NCBI RefSeq assembly: GCF_030272695.1
Contig: NZ_JARFYN010000033.1
Location: 1-64,000, forward strand
From: Martinezella calliandrae
GTDB lineage: Bacteria > Pseudomonadota > Alphaproteobacteria > Rhizobiales > Rhizobiaceae
Length of the DNA stretch: 64,000 bases
Direction of reading: 5' to 3'
Positions within the stretch are counted from its first letter, which is position 1. Each line of letters begins with the position of its first letter. Shown here piece by piece: positions 1 to 7,801 of this stretch. The notes beneath the pieces are model-generated. The model saw only the letters and a program-made list of their open reading frames with translations, did no database searches and was not told where the DNA came from. Made by a program: the position numbers and the translations under genes.

Positions 1-93
1 CACCAGACGGCCTTCAGCTTCCCATCGGCGCAATGTCGTGATCGACACGCCCAAAACTTCCGCCGCTTCGCCTATGCTCACAAATCTCCCCAT
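1..93 (-). CDS. Helix-turn-helix protein, N-terminal fragment (MerR/IS607-resolvase-like)
   Basis: The reverse strand has an ATG at 93-91 and stays open to the window edge, giving 31 residues. The peptide contains VSIGEAAEVLGVSITTLRRW, which is the winged-helix signature shared by MerR-type excisionases and the N-terminus of IS607-family serine resolvases, and ends EAEGRLV, the usual start of the wing. In an IS607 resolvase a catalytic serine domain would follow, but this lies outside the window. It could equally be a stand-alone MerR-like regulator. The HTH reading is fairly firm; the transposon reading is only a guess. Confidence 0.6.
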   Translation of the reverse strand, partial: MGRFVSIGEAAEVLGVSITTLRRWEAEGRLV

Positions 94-139
94 TTTGGAC
101 GGATATACATAGATTCACTAAGATTGCAAGCGAACTGTT

Positions 140-886
140 CTAACCCGCCGCGTCGACCAAGCCTCGATCGCAGCCGAACGACGTGCTGCCGGCGCCCTGG
201 ATCAATTGCTCGAGACGTGGCTCGCCGCCTTGCGACGGCTGGATGGCGTCTCCCGACAGGCCGATCGTTAGTTCCGAAATCACGCGCACCTTGCCGACCT
301 GGCGGCAGCTCATCTTCACGCGGTTGCTCGCGCCTTCACCGAAGCTCTTGTCGAAGGCGGCCTTGATGGTTTCGGCATCGAGCGTCTTGCCGATATTCTG
401 CGCAAAAAGATCGCGCACGGCGGAAGCATTGAGTTCATTGATCAAACCCACTGCACCTGCGAAATAGTCATCGGCGCTGAGCTTCGTGCAACTGCCGTGT
501 TTGACCCATTCATGTCGCTCGAGACCGGATTTAGTACCGGGCATGACTTTGTCCAGCGCGGCCTTGGTCTCCGCCGACAATTGAATAGCCGGCAGGTCTT
601 TCCAGTCGCTCAAGCGATCGGACTGCTTCAGATCGTCGGAAACATCGCAATATTCCCGGCGTAGCGGCCAAAGACCGTGCAGCGAAAAGTTCTTGGCGTC
701 ATAATCATTCGCCGACTGGCTTCTGCACTCTGCCTTCTTCTGGTTCGTCGCGCAGAAGGCAGGCTCCCAACTTGCCGCCAGAATGAACCGTGTCCTGCCC
801 CGGCTATTGTCCTGCGCTAGCGCACTTGTCGCCATCACCGCCGCAGTCAGAACCGCAACTGCAAATCCATGAAGCCGATGCCTCAT
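140..886 (-). CDS. Secreted ribonuclease T2 family protein
   Basis: A 248-residue protein with a Sec signal peptide (hydrophobic residues 8-22, probable cleavage after SALA at 24), so it should act in the periplasm. Both active-site segments of the RNase T2 family are intact: FSLHGLWP at about 67-74 (catalytic H70) and HEWVKHGSC at about 125-133 (catalytic E126 and H130). Cysteines at 45, 54, 80 and 133 could form the usual disulfides. T2 enzymes cleave single-stranded RNA through a 2',3'-cyclic phosphate; in bacteria they scavenge RNA in the periplasm. GGAGG lies 6-7 bases before the ATG, supporting this start. It is transcribed alone, away from the next gene. Confidence 0.9.
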   Translation of the reverse strand: MRHRLHGFAVAVLTAAVMATSALAQDNSRGRTRFILAASWEPAFCATNQKKAECRSQSANDYDAKNFSLHGLWPLRREYCDVSDDLKQSDRLSDWKDLPAIQLSAETKAALDKVMPGTKSGLERHEWVKHGSCTKLSADDYFAGAVGLINELNASAVRDLFAQNIGKTLDAETIKAAFDKSFGEGASNRVKMSCRQVGKVRVISELTIGLSGDAIQPSQGGEPRLEQLIQGAGSTSFGCDRGLVDAAG

Positions 887-1051
887 TCCACGCCTCCAAA
901 ACAGAACAATATGAGAACAAATAAGCAGTTTGGTTGGCAGGGCGCAACCCTCAATCGCAGACGCCTTCGTGATTTATTTCTGTGAGCTTTGCCTGCCCGC
1001 CATTGCAATCCCACCGGCAATAACCTTTCGTCCGGATAGGAGGAAACGCGC

Positions 1052-1984
1052 ATGTTTGCCGAAACGAGGCATCTGGTTAGCCCGACGGGCGCGACACTCG
1101 CCTATCATCATGTGCCGGCTAAGGGCGGCGCGCGCGGCGTGCTGCTCGTCAGCCACGGCCTTGCCGAACATTCCCGTCGCTATCAGCGTTTCGCCGAAGC
1201 GATGGCGGAGCGCGGCTTTCATATCTACGCCCATGATCACCGCGGCCACGGCGAGACGGTGGCCCCCGACGCGCCCATCGGGCGCTTTGCCCGGCAAGGC
1301 GGGGTCGGCCAAGTCATCGCCGATGTGCTGGCCATGCGCGAGCTTGGCGCCGCCGCCCATCCCGGCCTGCCGGTCGTCCTCTTCGGCCATTCCATGGGCG
1401 GTTTGATCAGCCTCAACGTGGCGGTGGCGCATCCGAACAAATTTGACGCCGTCACTGTCTGGAACGCGAACTTCAATCCGGGGCTCGCCGGGCGCGTCGC
1501 CCAGCTCATCTTAAAAGCGGAACGTATGCTGAAGGGTTCGGATGTGCCAAGCGAGCTGCTTTCGAAGCTGACCTTTGGCGCCTGGGGCCAGTCGATCGCA
1601 AACCGGCGCACCGAATTCGATTGGCTGTCGCGCATTCCCGAGGAGGTGGACAAGTACATCGCCGACCCGCTCTGCGGCTTTAATGCCTCGGTCTCGCTAT
1701 GGCTGGATATTTTCGAACTGACCTTCCGTGCGCCACAAAGAACCCATCTCGATCGGCTTCGGCACGACATGCCGATCCATCTCTTAGGCGGCGGGCATGA
1801 CCCGGCGACGAACAATGGAAAAGCGATTTCCTGGCTGTCAAACCATTTGAACAAGGCCGGATTCTCGCATATCACCATGGCCATCTGCCAGGACATGCGG
1901 CATGAGACGCTGAACGAGATCGGCGCGGCCGCAGCCATTTCGGATTTTGCGGACTGGTGTCAGCAAGTGACGGCAAGGGCCTGA
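1052..1984 (+). CDS. Alpha/beta hydrolase, monoacylglycerol-lipase/lysophospholipase type
   Basis: A 310-residue serine hydrolase of the Hydrolase_4 (PldB/monoacylglycerol lipase) group. The oxyanion-loop HG dipeptide occurs in VSHGLAEHS (about 33-41), DHRGHGET follows at 62-69, and the nucleophile elbow GHSMGG places Ser114. Candidate acid and base are the Asp of GGGHDPATNN and the His of DMRHETLNE near the end. There is no signal peptide, so the enzyme is cytoplasmic and probably cleaves a fatty-acyl or other carboxyl ester. AGGAGG sits about 8 bases before the ATG. The next gene begins 19 bases downstream, so the two are probably cotranscribed. The true substrate cannot be read from sequence. 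Confidence 0.88.
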   Translation: MFAETRHLVSPTGATLAYHHVPAKGGARGVLLVSHGLAEHSRRYQRFAEAMAERGFHIYAHDHRGHGETVAPDAPIGRFARQGGVGQVIADVLAMRELGAAAHPGLPVVLFGHSMGGLISLNVAVAHPNKFDAVTVWNANFNPGLAGRVAQLILKAERMLKGSDVPSELLSKLTFGAWGQSIANRRTEFDWLSRIPEEVDKYIADPLCGFNASVSLWLDIFELTFRAPQRTHLDRLRHDMPIHLLGGGHDPATNNGKAISWLSNHLNKAGFSHITMAICQDMRHETLNEIGAAAAISDFADWCQQVTARA

Positions 1985-2003
1985 TTCCCAAAGGAATGTT
2001 TGA

Positions 2004-2963
2004 ATGAGCGTCACCGGCAGCTCCCTGCCCCGTTTGCGTCAGTCGGAACTGACATTCGGCCTGTTGATGATGTTCCTGTCGGTCGTCCTGTCACCGATCA
2101 TGGACATCTTCTCGAAGCTTGCCGCAACCACCATACCGCCGGCGGAAGTCACCGCCGCGCGTTTTATCTTTCAGTGGCTATTTGCGCTGCCGATCATGGC
2201 TCTGCGCGGCCAATGGGGGAGATGGTCCCTGCGCCGCAGCGGGGTGCATGCCATTCGCGCCGGCGTGCTAACGTTGTCGATGGTCACCTTCGTTACGACG
2301 CTGCAGGTCATGGAGGTGGCCGACGCCATCGCCATTTTCTTCGTCGAGCCGATCATGCTGACCATCCTTAGCAGCATTTTCCTGAAGGAAACGATCGGTT
2401 GGCGACGCTACACGGCCTGCGCCGTCGGCTTCTTCGGCGCGATGCTGATCATTCAGCCGAGTTTCGAGGAGGTCGGCTTCGTCGCGCTGTTGCCGATCGT
2501 CACGGCACTCTGCGTCGCCATCTATGTGATGATTACGCGTGTCGTCTCGCATAGCGAGGATGTCTGGCCGATGCAATTCCAAACCGGTATCTGGGGCATG
2601 GCCATCTGCCTCATTCTCCTTTCGATCGGTCACCGCTCGGGCTCACCCATCATCGCTTCGGTCATGCCCGATGGTAGCGCGATGGCTTATCTCCTCGGCG
2701 TCGGCGTCACCGCCGCAGTCTCTGGCATCCTCACCGTTCATGCCTATCGCGCCGCACCGGCCTCGACACTGGCGCCGATGCAATATTTCGAGATCGTCTC
2801 GGCGACGATCTTTGGCTGGCTGGTCTTCAACAATTTCCCGGATCTGATCAAATGGGTCGGCATTTTCATCATCATCGCCTCAGGCCTCTACATTCTCTGG
2901 CGCGAGCGGCGCTTTGCTTCCAGGCCCGTATCCGATACATCTGAGACCACTTTCGCGCCGTAG
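2004..2963 (+). CDS. EamA/DMT-family exporter
   Basis: A 319-residue integral membrane protein with about ten hydrophobic segments in two EamA repeats, the drug/metabolite transporter layout. The typical end-of-repeat phrase occurs at VEPIMLTILSSIFLKETIGW and again near the C-terminus (ASTLAPMQYFEIVSATIFGW). Families of this kind export amino acids, S-adenosylmethionine, riboflavin or similar small molecules. It lies 19 bases after the hydrolase and 17 bases before the CoA-transferase, so it probably belongs to the same transcript. AAAGGAATG provides the ribosome site. The substrate is unknown; export of a product or excess precursor of the neighbouring enzymes is possible. Confidence 0.88.
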   Translation: MSVTGSSLPRLRQSELTFGLLMMFLSVVLSPIMDIFSKLAATTIPPAEVTAARFIFQWLFALPIMALRGQWGRWSLRRSGVHAIRAGVLTLSMVTFVTTLQVMEVADAIAIFFVEPIMLTILSSIFLKETIGWRRYTACAVGFFGAMLIIQPSFEEVGFVALLPIVTALCVAIYVMITRVVSHSEDVWPMQFQTGIWGMAICLILLSIGHRSGSPIIASVMPDGSAMAYLLGVGVTAAVSGILTVHAYRAAPASTLAPMQYFEIVSATIFGWLVFNNFPDLIKWVGIFIIIASGLYILWRERRFASRPVSDTSETTFAP

Positions 2964-2980
2964 CCGCAATCTGGAACGAC

Positions 2981-4183
2981 ATGACCGACAACACGACCAA
3001 GAAACCGCCCCTTTCCGGCATTCGCGTCATCGAATTGGCCCGGGTTCTTGCCGGCCCCTGGGCTGGGCAGATGCTGGCGGATCTCGGCGCCGATGTCATC
3101 AAGGTCGAAAATCCGGATGGAGGCGACGATACGCGCCACTGGGGGCCGCCTTTCGTCGAGGGCAAGGATGGGCAAAACCTTTCAGCCGCCTATTACCACT
3201 CCGCCAATCGCGGCAAACGTTCCATTGTCGCCGATCTCAAGACCGAAGAGGGCCAGACCCTTGTTCGACGGCTAGTCAAGACCGCCGATGTGCTGATCGA
3301 GAATTTCAAGCTCGGCGGTCTGGCCAAATACGCCTTGGACTACGAGAGCCTCAAAAAGATCAATCCGAAATTGGTCTATTGCTCGATCACCGGCTTCGGT
3401 CAGACCGGTCCCTATGCCGGCCTCGCGGGCTATGACTATATCGTCCAGGGCATGTCCGGCTTCATGTCGATCACCGGCGAGCCGGACGGGCAGCCGATGA
3501 AGGCGGGCGTCGCGATCGCCGATATCTTCACCGGCATCTATGCGGTCTCGGCGATCGAAGCGGCCCTGATCCATGCGCTAAAGACCGGCGAAGGCCAGCT
3601 TGTCGACATGGCGCTGCTCGACGTGCAATCCGCCGTGCTCGCCAATCAGAACTTGAACTATCTCATCTCCGGCAAGGCTCCGACGCGGCTTGGCAATGCC
3701 CATCCCAATATCTCGCCCTATGAGGTCGTACCGACGGCCGATGGTTATCTGATCCTTGCCGTTGGCAATGACGGGCAATTCCGTCGCCTCTGCGCGATCC
3801 TCGGCATCGAGGTAAAGGCCAATGACGAGCGCTATGCGACCAACAAGGCCCGCGTCTCCCATCGCGACGACGTCCGCGCTTTCATCTCGGCAAAAACGCT
3901 TTCCTGGAAGAAAGCGGATCTTTTGAAAGCCTGCGAGGACAATGCGGTGCCGGCCGGCGCCATCAATACGATCGAAGACATGTTTGCGGACCCGCAGATT
4001 GAGGCCCGTGGTTTGCGGATCGATCTCGAGGATGCTGCCGGCACCGTCATCCCGAGCGTGCGCACGCCGGTCGTCTTGTCGCAAACGCCGTTGATCTATA
4101 GGCGGCCGAGCCCGCGTCTTGGCGAACATCAGGAGGAGGTTCTGGCCGAATTGGCGGAACTGGAGGGAAAGGCAAAAAAATGA
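2981..4183 (+). CDS. Class III CoA-transferase (CaiB/BaiF family)
   Basis: A 400-residue, full-length family III CoA-transferase. It opens with LSGIRVIELARVLAGPWAGQ and LADLGADVIKVE, the nucleotide-binding start of the family, and has the segment AGVAIADIFTGIYA in which Asp181 aligns with the aspartate that carries the acyl anhydride in formyl-CoA transferase. It moves CoA between carboxylic acids. Its stop overlaps the start of a thiamine-diphosphate enzyme (ATGA), an order like frc/oxc of oxalate catabolism, where a CoA-transferase feeds a TPP-dependent acyl-CoA decarboxylase. The acid used here cannot be named from sequence. Confidence 0.92.
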   Translation: MTDNTTKKPPLSGIRVIELARVLAGPWAGQMLADLGADVIKVENPDGGDDTRHWGPPFVEGKDGQNLSAAYYHSANRGKRSIVADLKTEEGQTLVRRLVKTADVLIENFKLGGLAKYALDYESLKKINPKLVYCSITGFGQTGPYAGLAGYDYIVQGMSGFMSITGEPDGQPMKAGVAIADIFTGIYAVSAIEAALIHALKTGEGQLVDMALLDVQSAVLANQNLNYLISGKAPTRLGNAHPNISPYEVVPTADGYLILAVGNDGQFRRLCAILGIEVKANDERYATNKARVSHRDDVRAFISAKTLSWKKADLLKACEDNAVPAGAINTIEDMFADPQIEARGLRIDLEDAAGTVIPSVRTPVVLSQTPLIYRRPSPRLGEHQEEVLAELAELEGKAKK

Positions 4184-5838
4184 AACGTACCGGCGGCCAA
4201 CTCATCGTCGAAGCCCTGAAGGCAAACGGCGTCCGGCGTATATCCTGCGTTCCCGGCGAAAGCTTTCTCGCCGTGCTCGATGCGCTGCATGACAGCGATA
4301 TCGACGTGCTCGTCTGCCGTCAGGAGGGCGGCGCGGCGATGATGGCGGACGCCTGGGGCCGTTTGACGGGCGAACCCGGCATCTGCATGGTCACCCGCGG
4401 TCCGGGCGCGACCAATGCCTCCGCAGGCCTGCACATTGCGCGACAGGATTCGATCCCGATGATCCTCTTCATCGGCCAGGTTCAACGCGATGCGCGCGAG
4501 CGCGAGGCCTTTCAGGAGGTGGAGTTCCGTCGCGCCTTCACCGAATTTGCCAAGTGGGTCGGCGAGATCGACGATGCCGCCCGCATTCCGGAATTCGTCA
4601 CCCGCGCCTTCGCCATTGCGACATCGGGTCGGCCCGGCCCGGTCGTGCTGGCCCTGCCCGAGGACATGCTGCGCGACGAGGTCGAAGCCCCGCATGCCAA
4701 GCGCTACATGCCGGTGGCAGCCCATCCCGGACGCAGCCAGATCGACGATCTCTATTTGCGCCTGATCGCGGCCGAACGGCCAATGGTCATCCTCGGCGGC
4801 ACGCGCTGGGACGAGGACGCGGTGACCGATCTCAAAAGCTTCGCCGAACGCTTCAAGCTGCCGATCGGCTGTTCCTTCCGCCGGCAGATGCTGTTCGATC
4901 ATCTGCACCCGAATTACGCCGGCGATGTCGGCATCGGCATCAATCCGGCACTGGCAAGGGAGATCAAGGAGGCCGACCTTTTGATCCTGCTTGGCGGCCG
5001 CTTCTCGGAGATGCCTTCCTCCAGCTATACGCTGATGGACATCCCCTACCCGCAACAACAGCTTATCCATATTCATCCCGATCCATCCGAGCTCGGTCGC
5101 GTCTACCGGCCGGATCTGGCGATCTGTGCCAGCCCCGCCGATTTCGCAGCCGCGTTGGCCGACCTTAAAGCTCCGGCGGAACCTCGTTGGGCGGAGCGGA
5201 CCGAGCGCATGCATGCTGCCTATCTCGCCTGGTCGAAAACGCCGGAAAAAAGTCCCGGCACCGTGCATATGGGCCGGATCATGGATTGGATCGAGGCCAA
5301 CACCGCGCCCGACGCCATCTTCACCAACGGCGCCGGCAACTACGCCACTTGGCTGCACCGCTTCCATCGTTTCCGCCGCTTCAACACGCAGGCCGCACCT
5401 GCCTCCGGCTCGATGGGCTACGGCTTGCCGGCGGCCGTCGCTGCCAAGCAGCTTTTTCCGGAGCGTGAAGTGATCTGCTTTGCGGGCGACGGCTGTTTCA
5501 TGATGCACGGCCAGGAGTTCGCGACTGCCGTGCAATATCACCTGCCCTTGATCGCGCTTGTCATCAACAACGGCATGTACGGCACCATCCGCATGCATCA
5601 GGAGCGGGAATATCCCGGCCGCGTCAGCGCCACAGCGCTTAGCAATCCGGATTTCGCTGCCTTTGCCCGCGCCTACGGTGGCCATGGCGAAACGGTAAAG
5701 ACAACCGAAGAATTCGGCCCCGCCTTCGAACGCGCACGGGCCATCGGCAAGCCGGCAATCATCGAAGTGGTGCTCGATCCCGAGGCGATCACGCCGTCCA
5801 GGACGTTGACGGAAATTTCAAAATCAAAAAGCCGGTGA
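4180..5838 (+). CDS. Thiamine-diphosphate-dependent enzyme (acetolactate synthase-like)
   Basis: A 552-residue protein with all three TPP-enzyme domains. The N-terminal Pyr domain holds the cofactor-activating Glu in CRQEGGAAMMADAWGRLTG (about E49), a central domain carries LGGRFSEMPSS, and the C-terminal PP domain has the binding motif from GDGCFMM (about 434) to NNGMYG. It is probably soluble and Mg/TPP dependent. It starts within the stop codon of the CoA-transferase gene and is therefore translationally coupled to it. Candidate reactions are acyl-CoA or 2-oxo-acid decarboxylation or carboligation. Its sequence looks closer to the 'TPP-binding protein' relatives of IlvB than to IlvB itself, and no IlvH-type small subunit gene is adjacent. 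Confidence 0.9.
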   Translation: MKRTGGQLIVEALKANGVRRISCVPGESFLAVLDALHDSDIDVLVCRQEGGAAMMADAWGRLTGEPGICMVTRGPGATNASAGLHIARQDSIPMILFIGQVQRDAREREAFQEVEFRRAFTEFAKWVGEIDDAARIPEFVTRAFAIATSGRPGPVVLALPEDMLRDEVEAPHAKRYMPVAAHPGRSQIDDLYLRLIAAERPMVILGGTRWDEDAVTDLKSFAERFKLPIGCSFRRQMLFDHLHPNYAGDVGIGINPALAREIKEADLLILLGGRFSEMPSSSYTLMDIPYPQQQLIHIHPDPSELGRVYRPDLAICASPADFAAALADLKAPAEPRWAERTERMHAAYLAWSKTPEKSPGTVHMGRIMDWIEANTAPDAIFTNGAGNYATWLHRFHRFRRFNTQAAPASGSMGYGLPAAVAAKQLFPEREVICFAGDGCFMMHGQEFATAVQYHLPLIALVINNGMYGTIRMHQEREYPGRVSATALSNPDFAAFARAYGGHGETVKTTEEFGPAFERARAIGKPAIIEVVLDPEAITPSRTLTEISKSKSR

Positions 5839-5858
5839 GCACGAGCTCACCGGCTTTT
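5827..5858. terminator. Bidirectional intrinsic terminator
   Basis: A perfect 14-bp inverted repeat: AAAAGCCGGTGAGC at 5827-5840, loop ACGA, GCTCACCGGCTTTT at 5845-5858. Each strand gives a GC-rich stem flanked by A and T runs. The TGA of the TPP gene (5836-5838) lies inside the left arm, and the convergent RidA gene ends 23 bases beyond, so one hairpin can serve both transcripts. Confidence 0.9.
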
Positions 5859-5880
5859 CAAATTGCAATCGAACGTCAGA

Positions 5881-6225
5881 TCAGTCGATGGCGGCGGTGA
5901 CGATGAACTCGACCTTGTACTTCGGTGCAGCAAGCTTGGCTTCGCTGGTGGCACGCGCCGGCGTGTTGGCCGGATCGACCCAGGCTTCCCAGGCAGCGTT
6001 CATTTCCCCGAAATAGGAAATGTCGGAGAGATAGATCAGCGTCTGCAGGATCTTCGACTTGTTGCTGCCGGCAGCAGCCAGCAGGCGGTCGACTTCGGCC
6101 AGCGCCGACTTGCACTGATCGGTGACGCTTTCGCCTTCACCAACCTGACCGGCGAGGTAAACGGTGTTGCCGTGGATGACAGCGCCGCTCATGCGGGCTC
6201 CGACATCGATACGCTTGATGCTCAT
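5881..6225 (-). CDS. RidA/YjgF family enamine-imine deaminase-like protein
   Basis: With the start MSIKRIDVG at 6225 (preceded by AGGAGAG) the protein has 114 residues, normal for this family. RidA proteins are cytoplasmic trimers that hydrolyse reactive enamine/imine intermediates released by PLP enzymes. The conserved arginine that holds the substrate carboxylate is seen in NTPARATSEAKL, and the family phrase VYLAGQVG is near the N-terminus. An ATG 12 codons further upstream has no good ribosome site. The subgroup with a short N-terminus is often annotated only as 'RidA family', and its substrate is not predictable. It is convergent with the TPP gene and shares its terminator. Confidence 0.9.
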   Translation of the reverse strand: MSIKRIDVGARMSGAVIHGNTVYLAGQVGEGESVTDQCKSALAEVDRLLAAAGSNKSKILQTLIYLSDISYFGEMNAAWEAWVDPANTPARATSEAKLAAPKYKVEFIVTAAID

Positions 6226-6319
6226 AGTTCTCTCCTGATGTTGTCCGGTGACGGGTAACAAACCGGGCGCTGCTCATCAGCAACGCCCTCAATCTCGTTC
6301 ATGTTAGGGACGCGGTGGC

Positions 6320-6658
6320 TCACCCGCGAATATGATGGGTCTTCTGATAGATCGCCGTCGAGCGCGCGCCGGAGCGGCAATAGCCAAGCATCGGCCGCGG
6401 AAATTCGTCGAGCGCGTCGACCATGCCTTCCACGGCCTCTTCGGTCACGCCCATCGGCCCTACGGGCACATGCGCAATTTCGAGACCAAGCTCCTTGGCG
6501 CGGGCTGCTATGACCGAAAACGGCGTCTGATCCGGGCTCTCATTGTCCGGGCGGTGGCAGACGATCGAGTTGAAACCCATGGCCTTGATCTGATCGAGGT
6601 CCTCCAGGGTGATCTGGCCGGAAACCGAATATTCGTCATCGATCTGGCGGATGTCCAT
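6320..6658 (-). CDS. TIGR01244/DUF442 sulfur-transferase/phosphatase-like protein
   Basis: A 112-residue cytoplasmic protein with the dual-specificity-phosphatase-like loop GYCRSGARST near residues 93-102 (Cys followed by x5-Arg) and the typical start MDIRQIDDEYSVSGQI. This DUF442 family occurs alone or fused to metallo-beta-lactamase-fold persulfide dioxygenases (the Blh proteins of rhizobia and Agrobacterium), where it is linked to sulfide or sulfur handling. No such dioxygenase partner lies nearby. The ATG at 6658 has GAGGAAAT just upstream. Whether it acts on phosphate esters or as a sulfur carrier is open. Confidence 0.85.
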   Translation of the reverse strand: MDIRQIDDEYSVSGQITLEDLDQIKAMGFNSIVCHRPDNESPDQTPFSVIAARAKELGLEIAHVPVGPMGVTEEAVEGMVDALDEFPRPMLGYCRSGARSTAIYQKTHHIRG

Positions 6659-6731
6659 GGTTCATTTCCTCTGTGAAACCGAGGGTCATGGTCTACGCCG
6701 CCATAAAGCAAGCGTCAACCGCTCAGCTCCT

Positions 6732-7571
6732 TCAGGCGAATGCAAAGTTGAGCGCGAAACTCCTTGCTTCCCCCGGCTGAAGAATATTGAATTCACCGGC
6801 ATCCTCGAGCTCGCCGCGTGATGCCAAACGGTGCGAAACGGGTTCGATGCCAAGGATATGGGCAGGCGCGCGCTGATTGCGCCAGACCTGCAGAAAGGGC
6901 AGCGTATCCGTGCCGAAGCGGACCCGCAGGGATTTGCCGCCGATGGCAGCGATCGGCCCGAGGCGCACTTCCGACCAATCCTCACCCTTGGCCGTCGCCG
7001 GCACGCAGAAGAGACCGCCCGAACCCTCGCCGAAGGTCCAGGCAAAACCGCCGTTCTCCAGCATCTGGCCGGAGAGGCGCACACCGTCATCAAACCATTT
7101 GGCACCGACGTTCATGTGATACATCAGGAAGACCGGCATAGCCTCGACGCTGGTGTTGACGATGCGGTCGTTAAGCGAAACCTCGCCCGTTGCTCCGTCG
7201 ATGCGCCAATGACGCTCCAGCCGTGCCGTGAGGCGTTCGGCGGTGACGACATCGATATCGGCACGGCACTCGGCATTACCGTCCTCGAAACGGGTCCACA
7301 GGATTTTGGCGGGATGCGAGGAGAAAGAACCGTGCAGGGGATAGCGCTTGCCCTCGAAAGCGCCCGACATCGGTTGCGGATGGCGAATATGATCCGGGCC
7401 GCAGGTGAAGAGGAAGCCTTCCAGCGAATGATCGATGCGCGGGTCGCCGTCATCTGGGATCGCGCGTCCCGGCGCAAGATTGTTGCCGTCGACGATGCAG
7501 GCGGAGATATCCAGCACGGAGCTTTCATCCAGCGTCAGTTTCGGTCCCTTGTCCGCGGAAAAATCCATCAT
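6732..7571 (-). CDS. DUF4432/aldose 1-epimerase-like protein
   Basis: A 279-residue, probably cytoplasmic protein. It shows the galactose-mutarotase beta-sandwich pattern: GPDHIRHP, LHGSFSSHPAKI with the conserved His, FLMYHMNVGAKWFDDG, and a late Glu in HILGIEPVSHRLA. Relatives in the DUF4432 group sit in sugar catabolic loci and probably handle an anomeric carbon, but few have been tested. Two adjacent ATGs (7571 and 7568) exist; AGGAG is better spaced from the second. No operon partner: the RNA continues to the DUF442 gene 73 bases away, so they may be cotranscribed. Confidence 0.8.
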   Translation of the reverse strand: MMDFSADKGPKLTLDESSVLDISACIVDGNNLAPGRAIPDDGDPRIDHSLEGFLFTCGPDHIRHPQPMSGAFEGKRYPLHGSFSSHPAKILWTRFEDGNAECRADIDVVTAERLTARLERHWRIDGATGEVSLNDRIVNTSVEAMPVFLMYHMNVGAKWFDDGVRLSGQMLENGGFAWTFGEGSGGLFCVPATAKGEDWSEVRLGPIAAIGGKSLRVRFGTDTLPFLQVWRNQRAPAHILGIEPVSHRLASRGELEDAGEFNILQPGEARSFALNFAFA

Positions 7572-7801
7572 CTCCTATAATCCTCCTTGGGTCGGCCCTC
7601 GATCGGCAGTCCCTCATCAAAATGGTATCAAAACGGGACAGGGCGAAAATTAAATGTGATTTCTCTTATCGAACATTAACTTCGCGCCTTGATCACACAA
7701 AATTTTATCTTTTATTCAGCATGATAATCTTTAATTCCATACTGGCGTCAAAATTGCCATGTGTGTGTCGGCTCAGCCATCACCCGAGGGATTCGACAGA
7801 A

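Noticed and set aside
4129..5685. 518-codon open frame on the - strand
   Set aside because: Opposite the TPP enzyme and without any recognisable domain; a mirror frame of a GC-rich gene.
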